Source: Methylobacter sp. (lineage in GTDB: Bacteria; Pseudomonadota; Gammaproteobacteria; Methylococcales; Methylomonadaceae). Taken from it: a stretch of DNA of 32,702 bases. Below are positions 1-7,918 of this stretch, in pieces (position 1 is the first letter of the stretch; each line of letters begins with the position of its first letter). The translations under genes and the position numbers were made by a program. The stretch covers positions 1 to 32,702 of the forward strand of contig NZ_SCTW01000028.1 in the NCBI RefSeq assembly GCF_004322395.1, in the 5' to 3' direction. Below the pieces are notes generated by a model. That model had not been told where the DNA came from. It did not search any database and saw only the letters and a program-made list of their open reading frames with translations.

Positions 1-235
1 ACTTATCCTTGATAACTTAGTAAACCTATGATGAATACCACCACTTCTTAGTAAGATTCAATCGATAATTGATTGATTATCTCCACCATAATCGGTAGCT
101 TTACGTTTTGACACAGTCTGGGCCGACAAGCGACCGTCAAGATTGATCAAAAATTGAGAGGAGTTGGCTCTTTGTTCGTCGAGTGGTTAACGCCCCTTAG
201 CAGTTAGTCGATAAGCTACTTCTAAAAGGAGTAAC
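1..235. other. Left edge, no recognisable gene
   Basis: All frames are broken by stops. The longest open stretch I could follow (about 119-214, plus strand) has no start codon or family resemblance. It may hold the remnant of a gene lying outside the window, but nothing here supports a call. Confidence 0.4.
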
Positions 236-241
236 ATGAAA

Positions 242-262
242 ATCACCGGCTCATCCGGTGAT
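242..262 (-). terminator. Hairpin downstream of the RlmN-like gene
   Basis: A perfect 8-bp stem (ATCACCGG / CCGGTGAT) encloses the loop CTCAT. It lies about 93 bases past the stop of the leftward methyltransferase gene. Read on the minus strand it is followed by only TTTTCAT, so the T-run is weak. It may be a terminator or a simple 3' stem-loop. It also falls just inside a 40-codon plus-strand frame (236-358) that has a good AAGGAG motif but no recognisable protein. Confidence 0.4.
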
Positions 263-354
263 TTATTGGTTAAATTTCAGGTTTTATGTATTTTTTTCCA
301 TGAAAACATATTGTTGACTTGGTCCGTCCCCATTCACTGGCACTTGATAGCTAT

Positions 355-1416
355 TTAATTTTTAGAATTGAGTTGACCACATGCTGCTAATACATCATCG
401 CCTTTAGCACTTCTTATTAAAGTCGGGATTTTAAAAGTATCTAAAACTTCTTTAAACTTTTCAATTTTATCCAAATTCGGACGATTGTAATGTGATCCTG
501 GGAATGAGTTAAAAGGAATTAAGTTTATATAAGCCCTTTTACCCGCCAGTATCGTTCCCAATTTTTCAGCATCATCTGGAGAATCATTAAAATCTTTTAT
601 CAGAATATATTCATAAGTAATAAATTGCTTTTTATTTAAAGGTATCTTGTCAATATATACTAATACTTCATCGAGCGGATATTTTATATTAATGGGAATA
701 AGTTCATTCCTCTTTTCTTGAAAAGGCGAATGAAGAGATAACGCAAGGTTTACTCCAGGAATTTCCTGGCTCCATCTTTTAAGTCCAGGAATATAACCAG
801 CCGTTGAAATGGTAATTTTTTGAATACCAATTGAAGTTCCGTGTTTTGATAAAAATATTTCACACGCTTTTTTGACGGCATCAAAATTATGTAAAGGTTC
901 GCCTTGTCCCATAAAAACAATATTTAAAATTCTCTCTTCTCCAGGCCTATTTTTCGCTAACCAACGCCAAGCCTGTAGAAACTGGCCAACAATTTCACTT
1001 GTAGTCAAATTTCTTTTAAGTCCTTGTTTTCCGGTAAAACAAAAAGAACAATTCATTGCACAGCCAACCTGCGATGAAAGACAAATAGAATATTTGTTAT
1101 GAAACGGAATTAGGACGGTTTCAATTTTATGATTGTCTTTAAGCTTAAAAAGAAATTTTACTGTTCGATCTTTTTTTGACTCATAAACCGTATCGATTTC
1201 GGGTAGAGAAAAGTCGAAATTATTTTGAAAAAAGGCCAATGAACATTTGGCAATTTTATCATGGCATTGAGTAGTTTCTTTTTTCTTATAATGCCAATTA
1301 AAAAGAACTGCCGCTGCTGAGGGGTTTAAATTATTTTGATTTATAACCGTTTCTAAATCAGAGTAATTTAGGTCATAAAAGGATTGTTTCAGAAAAATGT
1401 CTCCTAGTAATATCAA
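355..1416 (-). CDS. RlmN/Cfr-family radical SAM 23S rRNA methyltransferase-like protein
   Basis: This belongs to the dual-specificity rRNA/tRNA adenine C2 (RlmN) or C8 (Cfr) methyltransferase family of radical-SAM enzymes. The 353-residue product has the 4Fe-4S motif CAMNCSFC (C119, C123, C126), the upstream catalytic cysteine of CLSSQVGC (C112) and the C-terminal acceptor cysteine in AACGQL (C346), so all catalytic cysteines of the family are present. The glycine motif reads MGQGEP instead of the usual MGMGEP, which suggests a divergent paralogue rather than the housekeeping RlmN. The gene is far richer in A+T than most of the window, which hints at transfer. The start is uncertain: the TTG at 1416 has no ribosome site, whereas AGGAG lies inside the frame 8 bases before a CTG at 1392, which would give 345 residues. 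Family assignment is firm; the exact position modified is not known. Confidence 0.85.
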   Translation of the reverse strand: MILLGDIFLKQSFYDLNYSDLETVINQNNLNPSAAAVLFNWHYKKKETTQCHDKIAKCSLAFFQNNFDFSLPEIDTVYESKKDRTVKFLFKLKDNHKIETVLIPFHNKYSICLSSQVGCAMNCSFCFTGKQGLKRNLTTSEIVGQFLQAWRWLAKNRPGEERILNIVFMGQGEPLHNFDAVKKACEIFLSKHGTSIGIQKITISTAGYIPGLKRWSQEIPGVNLALSLHSPFQEKRNELIPINIKYPLDEVLVYIDKIPLNKKQFITYEYILIKDFNDSPDDAEKLGTILAGKRAYINLIPFNSFPGSHYNRPNLDKIEKFKEVLDTFKIPTLIRSAKGDDVLAACGQLNSKN

Positions 1417-1489
1417 TATTTTACCAATACCAAATAGTTTGAAATATTGGATTTGATATTGAGTTATAAACTTTTCAGTTGTAACGGCT

Positions 1490-1822
1490 TTATTCTGCTA
1501 ACAGTGTAGCAATAGCGGATTTGGCATTACACTGTGCTATTGCTTCTGCTAGCTGTATTTCATTCAATTTATGTTTGATAGCTTCAGTGCCATTGACGCC
1601 AAATACTTGATAATCCTTTTTGGCAAAGGTACTGATTTGGCACTTCTTGAATGGCATATTTTCAAACGGCATTTTTGTATAATCCAGATTCAATGGTGCA
1701 GTCCTTTCCAAACTGGGCGCATAAATCAAAAATTCACCTTTCATCGCGAGTACAGCACGATATTGATTGACAGTGGTCAAATATAAATAGCCTACTTCAA
1801 CTTCTTTTTCTTTTAATCTCAT
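1490..1822 (-). CDS. Hypothetical protein, 110 residues
   Basis: I do not recognise this family. The start ATG at 1822 follows AAGGAA about ten bases upstream on the minus strand. The product has a charged N-terminus (MRLKEKEVEVG), a predicted beta-rich middle with a proline-rich stretch around residues 35-55, and a likely helical C-terminal tail rich in alanine and isoleucine. No signal peptide or membrane segment is visible, so it is probably cytoplasmic. It sits between the methyltransferase and the GyrI-like gene on the same strand but with gaps of about 70 and 50 bases, so an operon is possible, not shown. A plus-strand frame (1571-1786) opposes it, but it lacks a ribosome site. Confidence 0.6.
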   Translation of the reverse strand: MRLKEKEVEVGYLYLTTVNQYRAVLAMKGEFLIYAPSLERTAPLNLDYTKMPFENMPFKKCQISTFAKKDYQVFGVNGTEAIKHKLNEIQLAEAIAQCNAKSAIATLLAE

Positions 1823-1874
1823 CTTGTTAAATTCCTTGATTTATTTCATTCCAATTGAGCATCTGCCGGCGCCT

Positions 1875-2339
1875 TTATGCACTCAACGGACGATTAAGTT
1901 CAGTGCGCCATGTATCCGGATCTGGGTTGGACTCAGGGTCTGTTAGATAGCATTCCCATAGGCTTTCTTGCACATTAAGCCCCTCGGTTTCAATCCATTT
2001 GCAAAACTCACCCCAGGCTGCACCAAGTCCTTCATAACCACCTTGATAAATAGTCCGGACAACTTTTACGGCGGGCAATTTGCTCATCTTAACGCGACCG
2101 GCAGCAGTGATTGGCTGACTAACGGGGAAACCCACCTCGAAATCAAAAATGTCGGTTGGTCTTTTCTGGTGGTAAGAAAAGCACGGTCCGGTGATGGTGG
2201 CTCCCTGGGCGGCAATGGTGGACATTATTTCAGCAATGGCCGGTCCCATGACATTGCTGATTTCAGCACGGGAAACGGTGAGATGGATGACTGCGGTTAA
2301 CTGTTCTTCTGTTTGAATGAGCTGTGGTGTATCAATCAT
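1875..2339 (-). CDS. GyrI-like / effector-binding domain protein
   Basis: This resembles the GyrI-like (AraC effector-binding, SOUL-type) small-molecule-binding domain, here without any DNA-binding part. Supporting features are the opening strand (LTAVIHLTVSRAEI), the PCFSYH segment, the DFEVGFPV strand typical of the family and the GGYEGLGAAWGEFCKWIE helix before the last strand. I chose ATG 2339 (154 residues) because AGGAGG lies just upstream of it; an upstream in-frame extension to 2378 would bypass that site. Family members bind hydrophobic or cationic ligands, and some act as gyrase inhibitors or as hydrolases; which applies here cannot be told. No signal peptide is seen, so it is probably cytoplasmic. 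It is followed closely by the unknown 110-residue gene. Confidence 0.8.
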   Translation of the reverse strand: MIDTPQLIQTEEQLTAVIHLTVSRAEISNVMGPAIAEIMSTIAAQGATITGPCFSYHQKRPTDIFDFEVGFPVSQPITAAGRVKMSKLPAVKVVRTIYQGGYEGLGAAWGEFCKWIETEGLNVQESLWECYLTDPESNPDPDTWRTELNRPLSA

Positions 2340-2493
2340 ATAACCTCCTAAGATGAATATCGGGCATCGTGCCATCACGTCAATTGACTGGCAACCTTAA
2401 ACATTAGTTCCTGGTCGACGGCGTTCGGTTGCGGAAGTCAGTAATAGTTTACGATCGTGCACCACAGGTGGCTTTGCTGGTCGACATGCGTAA

Positions 2494-3222
2494 TTAGCTG
2501 GCTACCACCGCCAATTTACCTAGATAGTCGTTTTTCCTGGCTAGATATTCATCGACAAATGCTTGCATCGGCTCAGCTTCATAATCACTTGGCACACTGA
2601 TCGCTAGTTTTTTAAAGCCTGTACCGACCACATCTCCGCCCGCCTTAATCTGAAAGTGTAAAAAAGCCGAAGCGCGTTTGCCGTTGACTTCCATCTTCGG
2701 TTCCAGCATTTCCACAGACGCCTGCTGAAAATCAAGATGATCAAATGACAGGGTCATGCTTTCGTAAATGACCAATGGCCGGTTAATGTTAAACATAACA
2801 TTTTCCTGGGCTAATAACGGCACCAGCACATAGGGAAAATTTTGCCCTGAAAAAGCCACATAATCGCGAATAAAGCTTTCAATCAATGCTGAATCCCTAC
2901 TAAGGCCTCCTGAACGTTCGACCTGCAAATAGGTTTTTCCCTGATTGTCGTTCACATCAATCTGTTCGGCATCGGTGTCCGGAAAGTTCAATAATACGTC
3001 ATGTCCGACCATGCCAGAAAAGATAAAGTGCATATTTTGACTTAGGCCATATTTCTCCAATGCCATTGAAAACAACAAATCGCCTGGTACGCAAAAACGT
3101 TTGGCGTCAACATCGTGTAAAGGATTGAAATCATGTGCCACTTCTTTGGCAAACATACTGGCTTGTTCGGCGACAATACTGACACTGCCATTATGAATAC
3201 TATAAAAATCTTTTAAAAACAT
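2494..3222 (-). CDS. DUF3581 family protein
   Basis: The 242-residue product matches my memory of the DUF3581 family, conserved in Gammaproteobacteria and of unknown function. Diagnostic is the N-terminal block with DFNPLHD and RFCVPGDLLF (about residues 30-53), reminiscent of MaoC/hotdog dehydratase-like proteins in which an N-P-hydrophobic-H motif lines the pocket. No signal peptide or membrane segment is visible. A sigma-70-like promoter lies about 100 bases upstream (3324-3352), leaving a 5' leader of roughly 90 bases. The ATG at 3222 is preceded by an AT-rich stretch without a clear ribosome site. The neighbouring GyrI-like gene runs the same way after a 115-base gap. A role in acyl or lipid metabolism would be inference from the hotdog resemblance only. 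Confidence 0.8.
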   Translation of the reverse strand: MFLKDFYSIHNGSVSIVAEQASMFAKEVAHDFNPLHDVDAKRFCVPGDLLFSMALEKYGLSQNMHFIFSGMVGHDVLLNFPDTDAEQIDVNDNQGKTYLQVERSGGLSRDSALIESFIRDYVAFSGQNFPYVLVPLLAQENVMFNINRPLVIYESMTLSFDHLDFQQASVEMLEPKMEVNGKRASAFLHFQIKAGGDVVGTGFKKLAISVPSDYEAEPMQAFVDEYLARKNDYLGKLAVVAS

Positions 3223-3323
3223 ATTGTTATTTACTAATATGGGTGCAAGGAGTAATTCTACGTTAGTAAGTGCTAATGTCCGGTTTCATTAACCAGTTCC
3301 GCAGAGAATCTGTAGGGAGCTAC

Positions 3324-3352
3324 ATCATATCCTCCTAATTAAATTCAAACAA
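3324..3352 (-). promoter_or_regulatory. Probable sigma-70 promoter for the DUF3581 gene
   Basis: On the minus strand TTGTTT and TATGAT are separated by exactly 17 bases. The spacer happens to contain AGGAGG followed by ATG ATG TAG, which mimics a ribosome site with a two-codon frame. I read the promoter as more likely. Confidence 0.45.
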
Positions 3353-3461
3353 TTCTACTGCTTATAGATTAGTGTAATTAAAATGCTGCATGCGGCTGGT
3401 ATGATGAGAGGCAGTTATTATCGAATAGTAGATGCTCAAAACCTAATTGAAAGAATCAAAA

Positions 3462-4028
3462 ATGTTTTATGTTACGGAATCCTATACATTCGAAGATATT
3501 ATAAAAAAATCACGATTTATCAGTGTAATTTTTCCCTGCACCAGCGATCAAGTTGTTTTGCATCAATTAAAAACGTTACAAGCCGAACATCCACACGCAA
3601 ATCATATTGCCTTTGCCTACCGCATAAAAACAAATGAAGGCATTATTTATCGGTTTCATGACGCAGGTGAGCCTACAGGTACAGCAGGAAAACCGATTTT
3701 TCAATACATTGAAGGTAAAAACATCATTAATGTACTCATTGTAGTGATCCGCTATTTTGGTGGAGTGAAGCTGGGGGCCGGTGGACTTAACAGAGCTTAT
3801 GGTCACATGGCGAAACAGGTGATTGATACATCGACATTACAACCTTACATAGAAATGACAACACTTCATTTCACGCTTGATTATGAAAGATTTCAGTCTT
3901 TTGATTACGCATTGAAAAAAGTTAACGGGCAAATTCTTGAGCAAGTCTTTGCCGGACAAATTCATCTAACCGTTACACTGCCTGTTGAAAAGCAATGGGA
4001 CTTGGAAAGCCAATTTACTCCTGTATAA
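3462..4028 (+). CDS. yigZ: YigZ / IMPACT family protein (UPF0029)
   Basis: This is a member of the YigZ/IMPACT family, a two-domain cytoplasmic protein thought to bind nucleic acid or the ribosome; the precise role in bacteria is unsettled. The conserved N-terminal UPF0029 block is clear: KKSRFI near the start, HANHIAFAYRI, the signature FHDAGEPTGTAGKPI, then VVIRYFGGVKLGAGGLNRAYG. The C-terminal DUF1949-like part follows from about residue 135. From ATG 3462 the product is 188 residues, slightly short against roughly 200 in Escherichia coli, with the loss at the C-terminus. A TTG at 3447 would add five residues (MKESK), but no better ribosome site supports it. It is transcribed away from the DUF3581 gene. 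Confidence 0.9.
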   Translation: MFYVTESYTFEDIIKKSRFISVIFPCTSDQVVLHQLKTLQAEHPHANHIAFAYRIKTNEGIIYRFHDAGEPTGTAGKPIFQYIEGKNIINVLIVVIRYFGGVKLGAGGLNRAYGHMAKQVIDTSTLQPYIEMTTLHFTLDYERFQSFDYALKKVNGQILEQVFAGQIHLTVTLPVEKQWDLESQFTPV

Positions 4029-4120
4029 CCTCTGCATGAATAAGAAACTTGATGCTAGAGTTATTATCAATGATAGACAAGATGTAATCCAAAGAAGACA
4101 GAAGGACCAGAGAGTACCAA

Positions 4121-4148
4121 TAAAAAAGGCTCCGATCTGATCAGAGCC
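4121..4148 (-). terminator. Rho-independent terminator, minus strand
   Basis: Read leftward, the 21-base hairpin at 4128-4148 (arms GGCTCTGATC / GATCGGAGCC, one mismatch) is followed by TTTTTTA. No gene stops immediately before it: the nearest minus-strand gene ends about 350 bases away at 4496. It may end the histidine kinase transcript or a separate non-coding RNA. Confidence 0.7.
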
Positions 4149-4470
4149 CTTAGAATCCATTGTGCTTAGGGGTGGAATCGAATATTCCCAATCACATGAT
4201 TTAAAATGGTTCCGGTGCCGATTCCGGTAACAAGAGTTCAAAAAACTGCAATTGGAGTTCCAATGGACGAGACAGCCCCAGAAGCAGAACTACACATATA
4301 GCCAACCGGATCACCGAAGACCATTGGTGAACATCCGGTTACGACCCTTTGCCGTCGTTCAATCTCGGAAGGAATCAATGACAACTTCCATGAGTAAGCA
4401 GTCCATGGAACAGCTGTTTCTGGATATACCGTCGTCAGATGCATGCTCATTTTTCTGAGGCTTAGGTGAT
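4121..4470 (-). ncRNA. Candidate structured RNA or long 3' untranslated region
   Basis: This stretch of roughly 350 bases has no convincing gene but ends in a strong minus-strand terminator. Inside it a 12-bp stem forms between 4304-4315 and 4326-4340 (AACCGGAT and CACC paired with GGTG and ATCCGGTT, with a 3-base bulge), and ATTGGA/TCCAAT (4251-4264) is a second short palindrome. ACCGGAA is repeated nearby. Small frames on both strands exist (for example 4238-4450 minus) but lack ribosome sites and recognisable domains. The 5' end is a guess. It could equally be the 3' untranslated region of the kinase or a gene remnant. Confidence 0.25.
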
Positions 4471-4495
4471 CTTGATTCCGACTTTAATCTGTCGA

Positions 4496-6859
4496 TTATG
4501 GCGATTCATGAAAGCCGGTTGTCTGGTAGCTGGCTAGCAATTTCCGTAGCTTTTCAATATCGCCTGGCTTGACCAAGTATTCATCGAACCCTGAGGCGAT
4601 TGACTTTTTCCGGTCATCAGGCTGTCCATAGCCTGTCAGGGCAATAAGCATGGTTCGCTCCAGTCCGTTGTTCCGTCGCAACGCTTGGGCTACCGAATAG
4701 CCGTCCATCCCAGGTAGACCGATATCCAGCAGGATGATAACGGGCCGCTCAATCCGTGCTGTTTCAAGCGCAGATATACCGTCGTAAGCTGTAAGCACCT
4801 GGTGCCCATCACTTTCGAGCAGCAAAGCGAGGCTTTCAACTACATCGCGATTGTCATCCACGACCAATATGCGGAGTTTATTTGGGCCAGGGGCCGCAGG
4901 TGCGGCAGTAATAGGCAGCGTAGAGGGGGATAGGATCAGCCGCGGCAGCCGAATCACGAATTCGCTGCCTTGTCCACGGCCAGCGCTGAATGCTTGCACA
5001 TTGCCGCCATGCTTCGCCACCAGATTGTGAACGAGTGACAAACCGATGCCCAATCCTCCTTGAGAGCGGTCAATGTTGCGATCCGCTTGGTAGAACAAGT
5101 CGAACAAGTGGGATAAATCAGCCGGATCAATGCCGCTTCCGTTGTCAGAGACATGAATGCAAACTTCGTTGCCGGATGCTTCGACCGACAACCCGATATG
5201 CCCTCCTTCCTCGGTATACTTGGCGGCATTGTTAATGAGGTTCGATACTACTTGGGCCAACCGAATCCGGTCACCTTCGACCCACAGGTGTTCTGGCGGA
5301 AGCGCCAAGGAGAATGTATGCCGACGGGTATCGATCAGCGGCTGACAGGTTTCCACGGCTGGTAGAATGAAATCTCGCACCTCTAACGATTCTTTTTTAA
5401 GTTCGACCAAGCCGCGACTGATACGGGAAACATCCAGCAGGTCATCCACCAGCCGGACAAGATGTTTGACCTGGCGGTTGATGATGTCGGTGCACCAGGC
5501 TATTCGGGCCGGTTCTAAATCCGTGAGTTTCAGTATCTCCACTGCGTTGCTGATTGGCGCCAAAGGGTTGCGAAGTTCGTGCGCGAGCATCGCTAAGAAC
5601 TCATCCTTATGCCGGTCTGTTTCCCGCAGTTGCCAAGCTTGTTCGGCTAAATGAGCTTCGTTTTGCTTGCGGTCGGTGATATCTTCAGCAGAGATGATAA
5701 GTCCGCCGATTGCGTCATTCTCATTGATCCATGGCATCACCGCCCAGCGTAACCAGCATTTGCTGCCATCCGCCCGGACCCACATGTCTTCGTCATCTTT
5801 CAACATGGCTCCGCTTAGACACTGCTGATGGACCTGCTTCCACTTTTCGGGCAAGTCAGGGTTTACCTGATAATGGTTACGCCCATTCAGATTGGCATAA
5901 CCTCGGCTGAATTCATTGAGCCAACGCTCACTAGTTTCCAGATAGTTCATATTCCGGTCGAAAATGGCGATGGCGATGGGCGCTTGGTAAATGAAAGTTT
6001 TCAGCTGGGTTTGGGATTTTTTTAGAGCCTCCTTTGCCTTTATACGCAAAGAAATATCGACCGCCATTGGCAGTAGCCCCACTATACGACCCTCTTTGTT
6101 ACGTACCGGTGATATCTGGAAATCGACGACGACGAAGTCATCGCCTATTTTCACTGTCACATCATAACGCAATGTTTGCCCTTTCAATGCAGCGTCAATT
6201 GCTTCTATTAATTGTGCCTGCACCGTTTCGTTATAAGACCAACACGGTAAATCGTAGAAGTATTGGTTGATGACATCTTCTCGGCGGTAACCAGACCAAT
6301 CAAGTAAAGCGTTGTTGACTTCCAGAATTACTCCCTGGGTATCCAGCAAGACAACATAGGCAAATTGATTATCGAGGATGTTTTTTAAATGCTGCGTGCT
6401 TTCCTCTAATACACTATTTAGATCTATAGATTTTTTTAATTCTTGAGCTAATTGCTTGCGATAGCGATGCATCGCCTCAATAGAAATGGACACGACAAGC
6501 CCATCCATGAGAAACACTATGTTTCCCCCAAAGGCACGTTGCAAAACTTCCATTGAAATCGAGTAATAAGGAGGTGTAAAAAAGTATGTGGCCAAAAATG
6601 CTCCAATGCTGGTGGCCAGCAATCCCGGCTTAAATCCGCCAGCGACAGCAGCAAGGGTGACGGCAGGAAAGAATACTACGTACTGCATTCCTGCATTCAG
6701 AGGGGCAATTGAAAGGCGCATCACCAAAGCCAATGCCACCAAGACAACTGATAGCAACATATGATGAATACCGCCCCGATTCCTTGGGATGAGGAAAGGA
6801 AGGTGGGCAGCAATCCACTGTTTCAATCGATGAGCGACTATCGCTAAGGTTTTTATCAT
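4496..6859 (-). CDS. Hybrid sensor histidine kinase (DUF4118-type membrane domain, two PAS, HisKA, HATPase, receiver)
   Basis: Numbered from ATG 6859 (787 residues), a DUF4118/KdpD-like four-segment membrane region spans about residues 34-122, followed by a short coiled linker, PAS domains at about 155-275 and 285-405, HisKA with phospho-acceptor H427 in LAHELRNPLAP, an HATPase domain (N box NLINNAAKYTEEGG, G boxes DNGSGI and GLGIGLS), and a C-terminal receiver with DD pair, phospho-accepting D712 in LLDIGLPGMDG and the conserved lysine of LVKP. All catalytic residues are intact, so it should autophosphorylate and pass phosphate to its own receiver. With no output domain, a phosphotransfer protein or regulator elsewhere is expected. 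The start is uncertain: ATG 6904 or TTG 6973 would lengthen it by 15 or 38 residues, and none has a clear ribosome site. The stimulus is unknown and no partner regulator is adjacent. Confidence 0.9.
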   Translation of the reverse strand: MIKTLAIVAHRLKQWIAAHLPFLIPRNRGGIHHMLLSVVLVALALVMRLSIAPLNAGMQYVVFFPAVTLAAVAGGFKPGLLATSIGAFLATYFFTPPYYSISMEVLQRAFGGNIVFLMDGLVVSISIEAMHRYRKQLAQELKKSIDLNSVLEESTQHLKNILDNQFAYVVLLDTQGVILEVNNALLDWSGYRREDVINQYFYDLPCWSYNETVQAQLIEAIDAALKGQTLRYDVTVKIGDDFVVVDFQISPVRNKEGRIVGLLPMAVDISLRIKAKEALKKSQTQLKTFIYQAPIAIAIFDRNMNYLETSERWLNEFSRGYANLNGRNHYQVNPDLPEKWKQVHQQCLSGAMLKDDEDMWVRADGSKCWLRWAVMPWINENDAIGGLIISAEDITDRKQNEAHLAEQAWQLRETDRHKDEFLAMLAHELRNPLAPISNAVEILKLTDLEPARIAWCTDIINRQVKHLVRLVDDLLDVSRISRGLVELKKESLEVRDFILPAVETCQPLIDTRRHTFSLALPPEHLWVEGDRIRLAQVVSNLINNAAKYTEEGGHIGLSVEASGNEVCIHVSDNGSGIDPADLSHLFDLFYQADRNIDRSQGGLGIGLSLVHNLVAKHGGNVQAFSAGRGQGSEFVIRLPRLILSPSTLPITAAPAAPGPNKLRILVVDDNRDVVESLALLLESDGHQVLTAYDGISALETARIERPVIILLDIGLPGMDGYSVAQALRRNNGLERTMLIALTGYGQPDDRKKSIASGFDEYLVKPGDIEKLRKLLASYQTTGFHESP

Positions 6860-6973
6860 GAACTTTATTAGTTGTCTGACTGACTGGAATTGTATTCCAG
6901 TCATTGTGTTGCCCACAAAGAAATAATGCGCGTCAGCGAAATCATTCCCGATTTCATTTAGTCCACCCAACAA

Positions 6974-7132
6974 ATGAAGGACTGCTTGCTGCCGGTGATC
7001 TGTCGTTCAGAGGGCGGCTTGGGGCTTCAATTTGAACGGCTGAAAATGGCCGAATTCTATCTTTCAGCCATCAGGCAAAACCAACCCGAAGTAGTCCATC
7101 AAAAGGAGCAGCTTATTCAATGCTGTGCTTAG
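6974..7132 (+). CDS. Possible small ORF or gene remnant, 52 codons
   Basis: An open frame starts at ATG 6974, directly beside the longest possible start of the kinase on the other strand, and ends at TAG 7130-7132. The product has a soluble, helical-looking core (LKMAEFYLSAIRQ) and no recognisable domain. There is no ribosome site, so it may be the tail of a decayed gene or chance. Confidence 0.2.
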   Translation: MKDCLLPVICRSEGGLGLQFERLKMAEFYLSAIRQNQPEVVHQKEQLIQCCA

Positions 7133-7145
7133 GCCGAGCTATAAT
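7116..7145 (+). promoter_or_regulatory. Possible sigma-70 promoter for the tautomerase gene
   Basis: A perfect -10 box TATAAT (7140-7145) lies 18 bases after TTCAAT (7116-7121), a weak -35. The start codon is 67 bases downstream. Confidence 0.4.
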
Positions 7146-7212
7146 GCCTTGCTCGATTGATATTGGCCACGGCCATCGTACTGGAACAATCTAAACCTGG
7201 ACAGGAGAACTT

Positions 7213-7578
7213 ATGCCATTAGTAACAATTTCAATATTGAAGGGAAAGTCGCCGGAATATATCAAGGCGGTGGTTGATGGTATCAATTCGGCAGTGATCG
7301 AAGCGATGGGGTTCCCGGAGGACGACCGATACCAAATCATTCATCAGCTTGATTCAGAATGCCTGCAATTGCAAGCTCGGGAAGAAGATCGTGTGATGAT
7401 GCATCTTGTTATGCGGGCAGGTAGATCTAACAAGGCAAAACAAGCTTTTTATAAAAAAGTCGTTGAAAACTTGTCGGAAAGCCCGGGCATAGATCCTGCA
7501 AATATTTTTATTACTATCACGGAAAACCATGATATTGACTGGTCGTTTCGAGATGGAGTGGCGCAGTTCGTGATTTAA
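7213..7578 (+). CDS. Tautomerase family protein (4-oxalocrotonate tautomerase superfamily)
   Basis: The 121-residue product begins MPLVTISILKG. In this superfamily the initiator methionine is removed and Pro1 (residue 2 here) is the catalytic base in keto-enol tautomerisation, so the key residue is present. The longer-than-classical length (121 against about 62 residues) fits the Tautomerase_2-like group, in which two beta-alpha-beta halves are fused; a second half starts near residue 62 (VMMHLVMRAGRS) and ends with IFITITENHDIDWSF. AGGAGA stands seven bases before the ATG. It is a monocistronic gene between the divergent kinase and a repeat-rich spacer. The substrate cannot be told. No signal peptide is seen, so it is probably cytoplasmic. 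Confidence 0.85.
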   Translation: MPLVTISILKGKSPEYIKAVVDGINSAVIEAMGFPEDDRYQIIHQLDSECLQLQAREEDRVMMHLVMRAGRSNKAKQAFYKKVVENLSESPGIDPANIFITITENHDIDWSFRDGVAQFVI

Positions 7579-7654
7579 GCAGTCAGAGAAGAAAGTAAAC
7601 TGGCGATTGAGCAGCATCCGGCTATTGGACAAGCTCAGATAGTCACAATTGCTT

Positions 7655-7722
7655 GGATGCAGGAGGTAGGTAGAAAACTGCTCCTCGGCAATTGCTCCTG
7701 CATTGCTCTACCTCCTGCATCC
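7655..7722. repeat. Palindromic repeat with 15-bp arms
   Basis: GGATGCAGGAGGTAG at 7655-7669 is perfectly inverted at 7708-7722, enclosing a 38-base loop. The unit GCTCCTGCATTGCTCTAC (7694-7711) recurs at 7741-7758 with 15 of 18 matches, so the spacer after the tautomerase gene is built of related pieces. There is no T-run, so it is a repeat element rather than a plain terminator. The rest of this gene-free stretch (7579-7918) holds only a short AGGCC/GGCCT hairpin near 7762 and the next repeat. Confidence 0.7.
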
Positions 7723-7826
7723 TTGCAGTCGTCGGCAGCAGCTCCTGGGCTGCTCTACTACAGGCCTTCCATGGCCTTATGCATAAGCTGTATTCATTAC
7801 ATCCATGTAACTTAGCAGTTGCCGGG

Positions 7827-7868
7827 ACACGAAGTTGTTGTCTTACTCTTCCTTCGTAAACTTCGTGT
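7827..7868. repeat. Inverted repeat of the CACGAA type
   Basis: ACACGAAGTT (7827-7836) is perfectly inverted at 7859-7868, with 22 bases between. Its right side, continuing into TTTCGCGG, resembles the arms of the repeat at 25431-25527, so the two are probably degenerate relatives. It lies just past the end of rhlE. Confidence 0.55.
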
Positions 7869-7918
7869 TTTCGCGGTAATATGCTTTAGTTTGATGTCTA
7901 TGCGGCCCGCCTGCAAGT

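Noticed and set aside
236-358. 40-codon plus-strand frame with a good AAGGAG motif
   Set aside because: It overlaps the hairpin and the end of the methyltransferase gene, and its product resembles nothing; the ribosome-site match is probably chance.
3313-3340. AGGAGG followed by ATG ATG TAG on the minus strand, looking like a two-codon upstream frame with a hairpin
   Set aside because: The same bases form a TTGTTT-17-TATGAT promoter, and the ribosome-site-like string falls in its spacer, so the transcript would start after it.
4238-4458. Opposed open frames of about 70 codons in the gap before the kinase
   Set aside because: No ribosome site, no recognisable domain, and the two mirror each other; structure and a terminator fit RNA better.
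7655-7868. CRISPR array
   Set aside because: The repeats are few, unequal, partly inverted and not regularly spaced, and no cas gene is present.
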